Source of the DNA: UBA3839 sp902776985
GTDB taxonomy: Bacteria; Bacteroidota; Bacteroidia; Bacteroidales; Bacteroidaceae
Length of the DNA: 64,000 bases
Direction: 5' to 3'
Assembly (NCBI GenBank): GCA_902776985.1
Contig: CACYSD010000018.1
Location: 1-64,000, forward strand
Below are positions 1 through 7,994 of the stretch, one piece after another. Positions within the stretch are counted from its first letter, which is position 1, and every line of letters begins with the position of its first letter. The position numbers were made by a program, and so were the translations under genes. The notes beneath the pieces were generated by a model. The model searched no databases and had not been told where the DNA came from. It saw only the letters and a list, made by a program, of their open reading frames with translations.

Positions 1-74
1 TACAAATTCAAATCCGTGCACCCTTAAAACTACTCGTAAATGACTTAATTTCAGTGATTTCAAAGAACGATTAG
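1..74 (+). CDS. C-terminal end of an unidentified reading frame (partial)
   Basis: Frame 3 is open from the window edge and ends with a TAG at 72-74, giving about 23 residues (ending ...LISVISKND). I do not recognise it. The bases just after it (73-97) resemble the outer end of an insertion sequence, so a transposase C-terminus is possible but unproven. A chance open frame of this length is also possible. Confidence 0.25.
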   Translation, partial: QIQIRAPLKLLVNDLISVISKND

Positions 75-155
75 TCCACTTTAACGGGACAGTAGTGAAG
101 AAAGGTAAAAAGAAAATCTCACTCGCCTGAAGGCGAAAAAATCCAAGAACTGAAG

Positions 156-203
156 AACTCAAAAACTTAAAAACTTAAAAACTTAAAAACTCAAAAACTC
201 AAG
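156..203. repeat. 8-bp tandem repeat, AACTYAAR
   Basis: Six head-to-tail copies of an 8-bp unit (AACTCAAA or AACTTAAA, last copy AACTCAAG). The same unit appears in the opposite orientation at 44851-44919, so this is a dispersed low-complexity family. It lies just beyond the terminator of the SRP RNA/tRNA unit. Confidence 0.85.
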
Positions 204-210
204 TATATTA

Positions 211-253
211 ATAAAAAAAGACGCTTGAAAACGAACTTTCAGCGTCTTTTTTG
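211..253 (-). terminator. terminator of the SRP RNA/tRNA-Thr unit
   Basis: The stem pairs AAAAAAGACGCT with AGCGTCTTTTTT, with one bulged base and a short loop. A/T tracts on both sides let it work in either direction. It lies immediately downstream of the minus-strand tRNA. Confidence 0.8.
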
Positions 254-264
254 TAAAAGTCTTG

Positions 265-338
265 AGCCTCTTGTCGGATTCGAACCAACGACCCCGAGAT
301 TACAAATCACGTGCTCTGGCCAACTGAGCTAAAGAGGC
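265..338 (-). tRNA. tRNA-Thr (anticodon TGT)
   Basis: The reverse complement folds into a full cloverleaf. The acceptor stem is GCCTCTT/AAGAGGC, the D arm is GCTC...GAGC, the anticodon loop TTTGTAA gives anticodon TGT, and the T arm contains GGTTCGAATCC. The discriminator base is T, and no CCA is encoded. It lies 4 bases downstream of the SRP RNA on the same strand and is probably cut from the same transcript. Confidence 0.95.
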
Positions 339-342
339 GGGT

Positions 343-437
343 GGGTAAGCTATCTATATCGCGCCGCTACGACCTAACGCCTTTGCTGCGGTCAAGCCCT
401 GGAGGATTATAGGGAGCTGGCCGTATAGGACTTACCC
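343..437 (-). ncRNA. ffs: candidate small signal recognition particle RNA (4.5S type)
   Basis: A ~95-nt minus-strand RNA closed by a perfect 7-bp outer helix (GGGTAAG/CTTACCC). The tip contains CCAGGGCTTGACCGCAGCA, which lines up with the CCAGG...AGCA signature that binds Ffh in bacterial SRP RNAs. The tetraloop region (around TTGA) is not the usual GGAA. It has its own consensus promoter at 457-488, contains no reading frame, and is followed by a tRNA and a terminator, so it is clearly an RNA gene. Identification as SRP RNA rests on length and this motif; a covariance-model search would decide. Confidence 0.65.
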
Positions 438-456
438 ATGATTTCTAAAAGCGAGT

Positions 457-488
457 GCAAATTTAGCTCTTTTATTTCATTTGACAAA
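457..488 (-). promoter_or_regulatory. promoter of the SRP RNA/tRNA-Thr unit
   Basis: On the minus strand TAAATTTGC (457-465) is a consensus Bacteroidetes -7 element. A TTTG -33 element (485-488) lies exactly 19 bases upstream. Confidence 0.75.
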
Positions 489-496
489 GGAAAAGA

Positions 497-527
497 TTGA
501 TTTTAAATTAAAAAAGTGTAACTTTGC
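497..527 (+). promoter_or_regulatory. promoter of the Rid-family gene
   Basis: TAACTTTGC at 519-527 is a consensus -7 element. TTGA at 497-500 is a weak -33 element 18 bases upstream. It leaves a short leader before the ATG at 549 and diverges from the SRP RNA promoter. Confidence 0.7.
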
Positions 528-548
528 AAGCAGAAAGAAAAATAATTA

Positions 549-1688
549 ATGGAAACAGAAAAGATATACTGGGAAGACTTAGGTGTGGAAGCACAGATTT
601 CGCTTTTCACACCCGACAATGGAGTGGGGGAGTTCCATTCCATTTTGCATGTTGACCCACGTGGCGAAAACTTTGAAAATCAGCTGAATCGTATCTATGC
701 CGGTGAAGACCGCCTTACAGATTTACCAGAACTCTCTGGCGCCAAGCCTTTGGTAAAACGCTACTTCCTGAGCGACTCGACCAACCAGCGTCCACTCATG
801 AAGGAAGAGAAGGATTGTGCAAACTCATTTATCCAACAGTCCCCTTTGGACGGTTCCAAGATTGGTGTATGGATTTATTTGGTTAATAGCTGTAATGTCC
901 ATAACGAAAATGAAATGGTGGTTAGCGAACACAACGGATACCGTCATCTTTGGAAGATGGGCATGCACGAGAATAAGGGTGACAGCGCATGGCAGACAGA
1001 GAGTCTGTTAAAACAATATGAAGAACAGCTACAACACTTTGGAGCAACCCTTGCAGACAATTGCATACGTACATGGTTCTTTGTACGTGACGTTGACACT
1101 CAGTATGCCGGTATGGTGAAAGCCCGCCGCGAAAATTTCAAGGAGCAAGGTTTAACTCCCGAAACCCATTACATAGCTTCAACGGGAATTGGCGGTCTGC
1201 CAGCCGACGCCCATGCGATAATTCAGCTAGGCACATACGCCATGACAGGATTGGAATCAGGTCAGCAGAAATACCTTTATGCCCCGTCACATCTTAACCC
1301 CACTTACGAATACGGTGTGACTTTCGAGAGAGGCACCAGCATTGAGTATGGTGATCGCAAACACGTTTATATCTCAGGAACTGCGAGTATCAACAACAAG
1401 GGTGAGGTGATGCACGTAGGCAACATAGAGAAACAGACCCTGAGAATGTGGGAGAACGTAGAGACGCTGCTTGCAGAAGCCGGAACAACCTACGATGATG
1501 TCATGCAGATTGTGGTTTACCTCCGCGACTTAGCAGACTATGCCATGGTGAGTGATATGTTCAAGAAGAAATTCCCCGACACCCCTTACATCATCACCCT
1601 TGCACCCGTTTGCCGTCCCACCTGGCTTATCGAAATGGAATGTGTTGCAGTCAAAAAGAACTGCAATAAGAAGTTCAGAGAATTTTAG
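549..1688 (+). CDS. Rid (YjgF/RidA) family protein with N-terminal chorismatase-like region
   Basis: A 379-residue cytoplasmic protein. The last ~120 residues form a Rid fold (a HVYISGTASI strand near residue 268, and an arginine in the terminal CRPTWLIEMEC segment where RidA has its substrate-anchoring arginine). The first ~250 residues resemble the degenerate Rid-like half of FkbO/Hyg5-type proteins. RidA proteins hydrolyse reactive enamine/imine intermediates, but this two-part group has no settled function and I do not assign one. It is a single-gene unit with its own promoter. It meets the DUF5020 gene tail to tail, 29 bp away. Confidence 0.7.
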   Translation: METEKIYWEDLGVEAQISLFTPDNGVGEFHSILHVDPRGENFENQLNRIYAGEDRLTDLPELSGAKPLVKRYFLSDSTNQRPLMKEEKDCANSFIQQSPLDGSKIGVWIYLVNSCNVHNENEMVVSEHNGYRHLWKMGMHENKGDSAWQTESLLKQYEEQLQHFGATLADNCIRTWFFVRDVDTQYAGMVKARRENFKEQGLTPETHYIASTGIGGLPADAHAIIQLGTYAMTGLESGQQKYLYAPSHLNPTYEYGVTFERGTSIEYGDRKHVYISGTASINNKGEVMHVGNIEKQTLRMWENVETLLAEAGTTYDDVMQIVVYLRDLADYAMVSDMFKKKFPDTPYIITLAPVCRPTWLIEMECVAVKKNCNKKFREF

Positions 1689-1717
1689 AAAATTACATAT
1701 TCAGAGGGCATCTTTTT

Positions 1718-2449
1718 TTAGAAGGTCCACTTTGCTGCAAGTGTAGGGATAGCATAAAAACGGTTATTCTGTCCCTTGTTATCAAACACAAAGTTGTTTG
1801 ACAGTTCCACTTCCGTACCAAGACTGAGGTTTACATCCTTCAATCCTTTTATTGTATTGAGGTTGAACCAGAACTGTGGTTCAGACAAGAAAATCAGTTT
1901 CCCATTTACGTCTTTGTCGTACCAGAGATCTGTAAAGCCTGAGAATGTACAAAGCCCGTTGGCAAAGGTTGTTCCCCAAACGGATGTCAGCTGAAAACTG
2001 CTGAAGGCTTTTCTGCTCATTCCCTTGAAATACTGTTTGTACATAAGTTGAACGGAGAATGTACGATTAAAATCCCTGCTTGCCCAATTCCATGCCGCAC
2101 CGACAAGTGCTGCATGCTGGAAGCGGGAACAGATATTCAGGTCTTCGATACTTGTCAATCCTCCGTTGTATTCAGCATGGAAAGCCCACTGACGATTCTT
2201 GGTGAATGTCAGTTCTCGCGAGATTTCCCAGTATGCTCCTGCAGCTCCATCGTTGTAATAGTCGATATCTGTGAACATATAGGTTGAACCCCAGCGATCG
2301 GGTTTGAACATCTCTACGGTTGTTGTGACGTTGGGACGACCTTTGAGATTGTCATACAAAGTGTGACCTGTGTCGTAGTGAAGCTGCACATTCTGTGCAC
2401 TAATTACTGACGAGGATGCAATAAAAAGGGAGAGTAATAATTTTCGCAT
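1718..2449 (-). CDS. DUF5020 family outer-membrane-like protein
   Basis: A 243-residue protein with a cleavable signal peptide (residues 1-18, ending SAQ). The rest is alternating aromatic/polar strands that end in a phenylalanine (AAKWTF), as expected of an outer-membrane beta-barrel. It matches the DUF5020 family, which resembles Tsx-type nucleoside channels; the substrate is unknown. It starts 1 bp after the stop of the cysteine-rich mini-protein, which itself overlaps htpG, so all three appear to be co-transcribed. Confidence 0.75.
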   Translation of the reverse strand: MRKLLLSLFIASSSVISAQNVQLHYDTGHTLYDNLKGRPNVTTTVEMFKPDRWGSTYMFTDIDYYNDGAAGAYWEISRELTFTKNRQWAFHAEYNGGLTSIEDLNICSRFQHAALVGAAWNWASRDFNRTFSVQLMYKQYFKGMSRKAFSSFQLTSVWGTTFANGLCTFSGFTDLWYDKDVNGKLIFLSEPQFWFNLNTIKGLKDVNLSLGTEVELSNNFVFDNKGQNNRFYAIPTLAAKWTF

Positions 2450-2450
2450 A

Positions 2451-2624
2451 TTATTTGATTTTCTTACAATTATTCTTTAAAGGACAGGAATCGCAGGTGG
2501 AGCAATTATCGCCACATTCACAAGAACAGCTATTGCCCTTGCCGTAAATACGTCTGATCAGTCGATACATAACGTAAACTACAGCGAGGGCAACAACTAT
2601 GTATGTGATTATTTCCTGAATCAT
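2451..2624 (-). CDS. FeoB-associated-type cysteine-rich membrane protein
   Basis: A 57-residue gene. After one membrane helix (residues ~4-22) and a basic stretch (RLIRR) come seven cysteines (33, 35, 37, 41, 44, 47, 53) spaced CSCEC...CSTCDSC, then a lysine-rich tail. This is the layout of the FeoB-associated Cys-rich family (Pfam PF12669), thought to help ferrous iron uptake or bind metal. No feoA or feoB is present nearby. Its ATG overlaps the htpG stop by 4 bp (ATGA), so it is translationally coupled to the chaperone gene. Confidence 0.85.
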   Translation of the reverse strand: MIQEIITYIVVALAVVYVMYRLIRRIYGKGNSCSCECGDNCSTCDSCPLKNNCKKIK

Positions 2625-4678
2625 CCAATCAAATCAATTGACCGACGTACAAAAGCGTTCAGAGCTTCACCACGAAGAAGGCCATTCTGAAGGAGTGCAA
2701 GATCGATAAGCTGATGAACAGTCTTATTGTCTGCAGCGAACTTTGAGATAACTTCTGTCTTCTTACCCTTCCATTCCTCAATGTCCTTCTCAGTCTTAGA
2801 CAAATCGTCTTTGCGTTCCTGTGGAATCTCATCCCATTTGAGATCCTTGTTCTGCTGGTTGATAGCGTCACGACGTGCCGTGAGACCTGCAATCTGTGCG
2901 TCAACAGGCTTAAGTTCTTCAGCTGTGGCGGCAACACCAGCCTTGAGGATGTCTTTGATGAGATGGTGATCTGTGTTGAGGACGATATTCATCATATCAG
3001 GCATTTCTCCGTAGAAAGCCATACCTGGCTGAATTCTTGCCATGTCCTTCATACGACGCATATATTCGCTCTGAGTAATGATGACAGGAGCGGATGCTTC
3101 ACCCATAGCCTGTGTCTCGACATGGAACTCTGTTTTGTCAATCTTAGGCATCTGGGTAGAGAATACTCCTTCAAGTACGTCTTTCTGAACAGCATCAAGG
3201 GTGTTCTTTGCTTCGTCTTCCTTCTGTATCAGACGACTGATAATGTCTGCATCTACTCGAGTAAAACGGGTCTTCTCAAATTTCTGCTCAAACATTCCAA
3301 CCATCGCAGTGTCCAATTCTCCGTCAAGAAGCAACACATTATATCCTGCATTCTCTGCTGCTTCGATATAACTGAACTGTGCCTCAACATTGTTGGCGTA
3401 GAGATAAACAAGGTTACCGTCCTTGTCTGTCTGATTGTCTTTTATCAGAGTCTTGTACTCATCATAGGTATAGTACTTCTTGTTTGTGTCCTTCAGCAAG
3501 GCAAACTTATTAGCCTTGTCGTAGAAGTCATTCTCAGAAAGCATGCCGTAGTGGATGAAAATCTTGATGTCATCCCATTTCTCCTCGAATTCCTTGCGGT
3601 CGTTCTTGAATATGGATGCCAGTCGGTCACTAACTTTCTTTGAGATATAAGTAGAGATTTTCTTTACATTGGAATCACTCTGAAGATAGCTGCGGCTCAC
3701 ATTCAAAGGGATGTCCGGAGAGTCAATCACTCCGTGAAGCAGGGTGAGGAAGTCAGGAACGATGCCCTCGACGCTATCTGTAACAAACACCTGATTGCAG
3801 TAAAGCTGGATTTTGTTCTTCTGCAAGTCAAAGTTTGACTTCACCTTCGGGAAATAGAGCACACCAGTCAGGTTAAACGGATAATCCACATTGAGATGAA
3901 TCCAGAAGAGAGGTTCGTCAGCCATAGGGTAGAGTTCACGGTAGAACTTCTTATAATCCTCATCGGCCAGTTCACTTGGCTTACGTGTCCAGAGTGGGGT
4001 AGTATCGTTGATTACGTTGTCTTCTTCTGTCTCCACCTGCTTGCCGTCCTTCCATTCTTTCTTCTTACCGAAAGCTACATTGACAGGCAGGAAGTGGCAG
4101 TATTTGCGGAGAAGATCCTCAATTTTATTTTCCTCGAGGAATTCCTTGCAGTCGTCATCAATGTGCATGATGATGTCTGTACCACGGTCATCACGCTTAG
4201 CGTCCTCAATGCTATATTCAGGACTTCCGTCGCATGTCCAGCGAACAGCCTGACTGCCTTCCTTCCAACTCTTGGTAACAATCTCAACTTTCTTTGAAAC
4301 CATGAAAGCTGAATAGAATCCAAGTCCGAAATGACCGATAATGGCGTTAGCGTCATCCTTATATTTATCCAGGAAGTCATTAGCACCAGAGAATGCAATC
4401 TGATTGATATACTTCTCAATTTCCTCCGCAGTCATACCTATACCGCGGTCGCTTACGGTTAAAGTTCCTTTCTTCTTGTCAACACTTACGTGAACTGTCA
4501 AGTCACCTGCATCCTCCTTCAATTCGCCCTTGCTGGCAAGAGTACGAAGTTTCTGTGTAGCATCAATAGCATTGCTGACAATTTCTCTTATGAAAATCTC
4601 GTGATCACTGTAAAGGAATTTCTTTATGACCGGGAAGATATTCTCGGTAGTAACTCCTATATTACCTTGTTTAGCCAT
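2621..4678 (-). CDS. htpG: molecular chaperone HtpG (bacterial Hsp90)
   Basis: A 685-residue ATP-dependent cytosolic chaperone. The N-terminal GHKL ATPase domain shows EIVSNAIDATQKL (Mg/ATP-binding Asn), DRGIGMT and GHFGLGFYSAFMV; middle and C-terminal dimerisation domains follow. The frame stays open 81 codons further upstream, but conserved HtpG sequence begins at MAKQGNIGVTTE, so I start at 4678. It is the first gene of an apparent three-gene unit. A possible weak -7 element (TATTATTTGC, minus strand, about 4748-4757) lies upstream, with no clear heat-shock operator. Confidence 0.95.
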   Translation of the reverse strand: MAKQGNIGVTTENIFPVIKKFLYSDHEIFIREIVSNAIDATQKLRTLASKGELKEDAGDLTVHVSVDKKKGTLTVSDRGIGMTAEEIEKYINQIAFSGANDFLDKYKDDANAIIGHFGLGFYSAFMVSKKVEIVTKSWKEGSQAVRWTCDGSPEYSIEDAKRDDRGTDIIMHIDDDCKEFLEENKIEDLLRKYCHFLPVNVAFGKKKEWKDGKQVETEEDNVINDTTPLWTRKPSELADEDYKKFYRELYPMADEPLFWIHLNVDYPFNLTGVLYFPKVKSNFDLQKNKIQLYCNQVFVTDSVEGIVPDFLTLLHGVIDSPDIPLNVSRSYLQSDSNVKKISTYISKKVSDRLASIFKNDRKEFEEKWDDIKIFIHYGMLSENDFYDKANKFALLKDTNKKYYTYDEYKTLIKDNQTDKDGNLVYLYANNVEAQFSYIEAAENAGYNVLLLDGELDTAMVGMFEQKFEKTRFTRVDADIISRLIQKEDEAKNTLDAVQKDVLEGVFSTQMPKIDKTEFHVETQAMGEASAPVIITQSEYMRRMKDMARIQPGMAFYGEMPDMMNIVLNTDHHLIKDILKAGVAATAEELKPVDAQIAGLTARRDAINQQNKDLKWDEIPQERKDDLSKTEKDIEEWKGKKTEVISKFAADNKTVHQLIDLALLQNGLLRGEALNAFVRRSIDLIG

Positions 4679-4828
4679 AATTATATATGTTTTGTTGTTT
4701 TGTATAATAGTTTCAAGGTCGTTTGACCGTTTGGGGAAACTGCAAATAATATGCCATTCTACATTATTTATATACTGACAAAACTGTTCTGCCACAATGT
4801 CAGTTTTGCGAAATGAAGATTGAAAAAT

Positions 4829-4860
4829 TTTGGAAAATGAAATAATGTTATTAACTTTGC
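4829..4860 (+). promoter_or_regulatory. promoter of the CNNM/CBS gene
   Basis: TAACTTTGC at 4852-4860 with TTTG at 4829-4832, spaced 19 bp: a textbook Bacteroidetes promoter. Transcription would begin near 4867, which rules out the TTG start at 4864 and supports the ATG at 4891. Confidence 0.8.
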
Positions 4861-4890
4861 ATCTTGAATCATAACTTTTTAATTCAAATA

Positions 4891-6024
4891 ATGAACGCAG
4901 ACCCTTATCCGGCGGAAACAATAGCCGCCTTAGAAAATATACTTACCGTACAGGGCGAGTACAATAATTTCGCTCCACTTATCACTTATATCTTATTGGC
5001 ACTCATAGTGTCGTCAATCTGTTCAGTACTGGAAGCAACACTGCTCTCCACACCAATGTCTTTTGTCAACACACTGGAACAGCAAGGTGTGAAGGGTGCC
5101 GACCGACTGAAACAGTTAAAATCAAATATCGACCGCCCAATCTCTGCAATTTTAGTGGTAAACACCATTGCCAACACCGTTGGCGCTTCATTCGTAGGTA
5201 GTGAGGCTGCCCAGCTGTTCAACAGCACTGGAGTGGGAGTGGTTTCAGGATTATTCACTTTTTGCATACTTGTATTCAGCGAAATCATTCCTAAGACCAT
5301 CGGTTCAAGTTACTGGCGCAAATTAGCAATACCAGCCTCTCGTGTTATTAAGTTCTTTATCTTCCTTACTTACCCGATAGTTTTCCTTCTTGAGAAGTTC
5401 ACCCGCAGAATAGCTCCTGCCGACCAAGTATCGGTAAGCCGCGAAGATGTAGCAGCCATGGTAACAACCGGAGCAGAAGAGGGCGTGCTTGAGAAAGAAG
5501 AAAACAAAATGATTCAGAACCTTCTGAAGCTTGATCAGTTTACAGCACACGAAATCATGACTCCTTCGAGCGTTGTAACTATGGCTGAGTCCTCTCAAAC
5601 CATCCGAGAGTTCTATCAATCGGATGATTTTGCAAAATTCTCCAGAATCCCAATCTATGAGGAGGAGAACGACGACTACATCATTGGTTATGTACTGAAG
5701 CAGGAGATTCTTGAAAAACTGGCTCAGGATCAGTTTAAGATCAAGCTGAAAGACCTGGCTCGTCCGATTCTCTCTTTCAATGAGGATGAACCAGTGTCGA
5801 ACATCTGGGAAACTCTTCTTGAGAAAAAAGAGCATATCTGCGTTATCATTGACGAATATGGCAGCATGCGCGGTATTGTCACACTTGAAGATGTGATTGA
5901 AACCATGCTTGGTTTCGAAATCGTAGATGAGAAGGACGAAGTTGTGGACATGCAGGAGTTGGCAAAAGCTCAATGGAAGCAGGTTCAGAAACGCCAACGC
6001 TCAATAGTAAAGAAGAAAGCGTAG
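4891..6024 (+). CDS. CNNM/DUF21 and CBS-pair membrane protein (hemolysin C family)
   Basis: A 377-residue inner-membrane protein. Residues ~20-190 form a DUF21/CNNM transmembrane domain with three or four helices (LITYILLALIVSSICSVLEA; VVSGLFTFCILVFSEIIPKTIG). A CBS pair follows (HEIMTPSSVV at ~220; GIVTLEDVIETMLG at ~335). The usual C-terminal CorC/HlyC domain is absent. Family members act in Mg2+/Co2+ export or resistance. The promoter position selects this start. It meets tilS tail to tail with only 8 bp between stops. Confidence 0.88.
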   Translation: MNADPYPAETIAALENILTVQGEYNNFAPLITYILLALIVSSICSVLEATLLSTPMSFVNTLEQQGVKGADRLKQLKSNIDRPISAILVVNTIANTVGASFVGSEAAQLFNSTGVGVVSGLFTFCILVFSEIIPKTIGSSYWRKLAIPASRVIKFFIFLTYPIVFLLEKFTRRIAPADQVSVSREDVAAMVTTGAEEGVLEKEENKMIQNLLKLDQFTAHEIMTPSSVVTMAESSQTIREFYQSDDFAKFSRIPIYEEENDDYIIGYVLKQEILEKLAQDQFKIKLKDLARPILSFNEDEPVSNIWETLLEKKEHICVIIDEYGSMRGIVTLEDVIETMLGFEIVDEKDEVVDMQELAKAQWKQVQKRQRSIVKKKA

Positions 6025-6032
6025 GAACCGAA

Positions 6033-7310
6033 CTAGTTTGTCAGTTCCATAACTATAACATTTTCTGTAGAACTATCTACACGGAAGAGATTGGATGTAC
6101 GTCGTCCTACGACCCAGGCAATCTCATCACCATAAAGGAGCACAAACTGGTGTTCCTTTTCTGTTCTTGAGAGTTTCAGGTCTGTGAGATAATCACTCAC
6201 AAGCTTCGTACCTTTCATCCCGAACGGATGGAAGCGGTCACCTTCCTGTACAAGTCTCAATGTTCGTCCTCCACGAATTTTATCTGCATCGAAATAAGCA
6301 AAACGAGAAGAGGTGCTAAACTCGGTAAGCTGGTCACGAGGAATAACTTTTTCCGCAATTTTCGGCAACTCAATTGGTGTATCAAGTGTTTCTATCACGA
6401 TTGATTCCCGGTCGATTAGCACCCGATGCGATGACGAGTGGAAATATCTTCCGACACAATGGATGCTTCTGAGGATGTCTTTCAACTGACTGCGGTTAAA
6501 TCCGAAAGGAGAAAGAATCTCATGGAGCACAGAGAGAGGAGAAGGGGCTTTCAGCACCATATCTATATTGATGCAATCAGCACCGTCTATTGATGCATTT
6601 ACAAACTCGTTCACACAATAATGGTACATTCTCCAAGCTTCGTTCAGATTCTCCATGCAATCCGAAATCACATCATCCGCACTCGGGTTTATCGAACGAA
6701 GCAATGGCATAACATCCAGTCGTATCTTATTACGAGTAAAGTCATTACACAGATTGGTTGAATCTGTAATATAGTCTTGGTTAAAGGCGGAAAGATAATC
6801 CAGAATATCCTGTCGGGTGAGACATAACAGTGGTCGGATAATGTTACCCTGACGAGGTTGCATTCCACACAATCCTTTCAATCCAGTACCACGCAGGAGA
6901 TTGAGAAGCATAGTCTCAACATTGTCGTCACGATGATGAGCCACAGCTATATATTGACAATGAAGTTCTTTCCTCATATTCTCGAACAGTTCATAGCGCT
7001 GTTCTCTTGCAGCCATCTCGATGCTTATGTTGTGTTCACGGGCATATACGGCTGTATCGAAATTTTGAACATGAAGAGGAACTCCTAATTGCGAGCAGAG
7101 GTTTTGTACAAACACTTCGTCGCGCATGCTCTCTTCGCCACGTAAGTGGAAATTGCAATGAACAGCCTCAACATCAATGTCCATCTCCAGCATCATACGA
7201 AGCAGGCACACTGAGTCGGCACCTCCGCTCAATGCGCAAAGAATCTTCTGACTTGTATCAATCAGCTGATTCTGCTCTATGTAGTGTTTTACTGTCTCAA
7301 TTGCTTTCAT
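6033..7310 (-). CDS. tilS: tRNA(Ile)-lysidine synthase
   Basis: A 425-residue PP-loop ATPase that converts C34 of tRNA-Ile(CAU) to lysidine so it reads AUA. The pyrophosphatase loop LSGGADS is at residues ~28-34, and the family motif AVHCNFHLRG follows. The C-terminal ~190 residues are the tRNA-binding TilS domains. The frame is open 15 codons upstream, but MKAIETVKHY is the natural start. A -7-like element (TACTTTTG, 7315-7322 minus strand) sits only 4 bases from this ATG, so the mRNA may have almost no leader. Confidence 0.95.
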   Translation of the reverse strand: MKAIETVKHYIEQNQLIDTSQKILCALSGGADSVCLLRMMLEMDIDVEAVHCNFHLRGEESMRDEVFVQNLCSQLGVPLHVQNFDTAVYAREHNISIEMAAREQRYELFENMRKELHCQYIAVAHHRDDNVETMLLNLLRGTGLKGLCGMQPRQGNIIRPLLCLTRQDILDYLSAFNQDYITDSTNLCNDFTRNKIRLDVMPLLRSINPSADDVISDCMENLNEAWRMYHYCVNEFVNASIDGADCINIDMVLKAPSPLSVLHEILSPFGFNRSQLKDILRSIHCVGRYFHSSSHRVLIDRESIVIETLDTPIELPKIAEKVIPRDQLTEFSTSSRFAYFDADKIRGGRTLRLVQEGDRFHPFGMKGTKLVSDYLTDLKLSRTEKEHQFVLLYGDEIAWVVGRRTSNLFRVDSSTENVIVMELTN

Positions 7311-7314
7311 GCTG

Positions 7315-7322
7315 CAAAAGTA
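7315..7322 (-). promoter_or_regulatory. possible -7 element abutting the tilS start codon
   Basis: On the minus strand TACTTTTG fits TAnnTTTG and is followed by CAGC and then the tilS ATG. Transcription would start at or within the first codons. No -33 element is evident, so confidence is limited. Confidence 0.4.
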
Positions 7323-7408
7323 ATAAAAAAAATGAAGAACACGAGAGTTTCGCATCCTTCATTTTTAATTTATTTTCCAATGATTATTTCCTAAATCTGC
7401 ATTTTTAC

Positions 7409-7846
7409 TTATTTCTTAGCCATTTGAGTCATTTGTTGCATAACTCGGTTGTAATAGCCGTCGGTAGAGCGTTTGCGAAGCATACACTTCAAGTCGCCTG
7501 AGTTCCACAAACGAATTGCTCGTTCGATGTCGCCGTCCTGGTTGTAATACTCCTGGAAAGTGATGAACATCTCATGGCTCTTTGCTCTTGAATAGCGATC
7601 GTTATAAGTGAATTTGTTGTATCCTGCAATTATATTGCACTGACGAACAAGAATTTTGGAGATTTGCATGCATCCTACATATTTTCCATCACTGGAAACT
7701 GCGTTTGCGTTGCCGCGACTTTCGACTTGTTCAATCGCGCTGATTACTGCTCCCCATTTTTCGTTCAATCTAATTTGCGTCAATGAATTCTGTGCTGATA
7801 CTGTAATTGTTGTAATCCATAAAAAAACAAACAGAATTTTCTTCAT
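7409..7846 (-). CDS. small secreted lysozyme-like (SLT-type) protein
   Basis: A 145-residue protein with a signal peptide (residues 1-18, ending SAQ). Its core reads IEQVESRGNANAVSSDGKYVGCMQISK, matching the SLT lytic-transglycosylase signature (catalytic Glu in ESRGN, then the GxMQI turn). A later segment (RAIRLWNSGD) resembles the Y/N-G helix of lysozyme folds. It lacks further domains, so it is a minimal peptidoglycan lyase or a binding-only relative. It is transcribed alone from a good promoter through a leader with a hairpin. Confidence 0.7.
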   Translation of the reverse strand: MKKILFVFLWITTITVSAQNSLTQIRLNEKWGAVISAIEQVESRGNANAVSSDGKYVGCMQISKILVRQCNIIAGYNKFTYNDRYSRAKSHEMFITFQEYYNQDGDIERAIRLWNSGDLKCMLRKRSTDGYYNRVMQQMTQMAKK

Positions 7847-7869
7847 AAAGTCTAGGTTTAGTTCAACTT

Positions 7870-7896
7870 AAAAACACGCTCCGCTGAGGTGTTTTT
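7870..7896 (-). promoter_or_regulatory. terminator-like hairpin in the leader of the lysozyme-like gene
   Basis: On the minus strand an AAAAACAC/GTGTTTTT stem continues through CTC/GAG to a 4-base loop, with one bulged base. It lies between the promoter and the start codon at 7846 and ends in a run of U, so it could act as an attenuator or a 5' stabiliser. Confidence 0.5.
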
Positions 7897-7908
7897 CTTA
7901 ATTGCGCT

Positions 7909-7917
7909 GCAAAGTTA
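7909..7917 (-). promoter_or_regulatory. -7 promoter element of the lysozyme-like gene
   Basis: TAACTTTGC on the minus strand, 63 bases upstream of the start codon. Confidence 0.7.
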
Positions 7918-7994
7918 TGCATTATTTTTGAAAAAACCAAGCTTTATGCAGAGAATATGCATATTTATTACATTTTTATACAGTCTTTAACGAA

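Noticed and set aside
1..97. Insertion sequence end
   Set aside because: The sequence is suggestive only; no transposase or paired inverted repeat can be seen within the window.
2963..3643. 226-codon plus-strand frame inside htpG
   Set aside because: Antisense shadow with no recognisable domain or promoter.
4679..4921. 81-codon extension of HtpG
   Set aside because: Sequence before MAKQGNIG does not resemble Hsp90, and a normal start is available.
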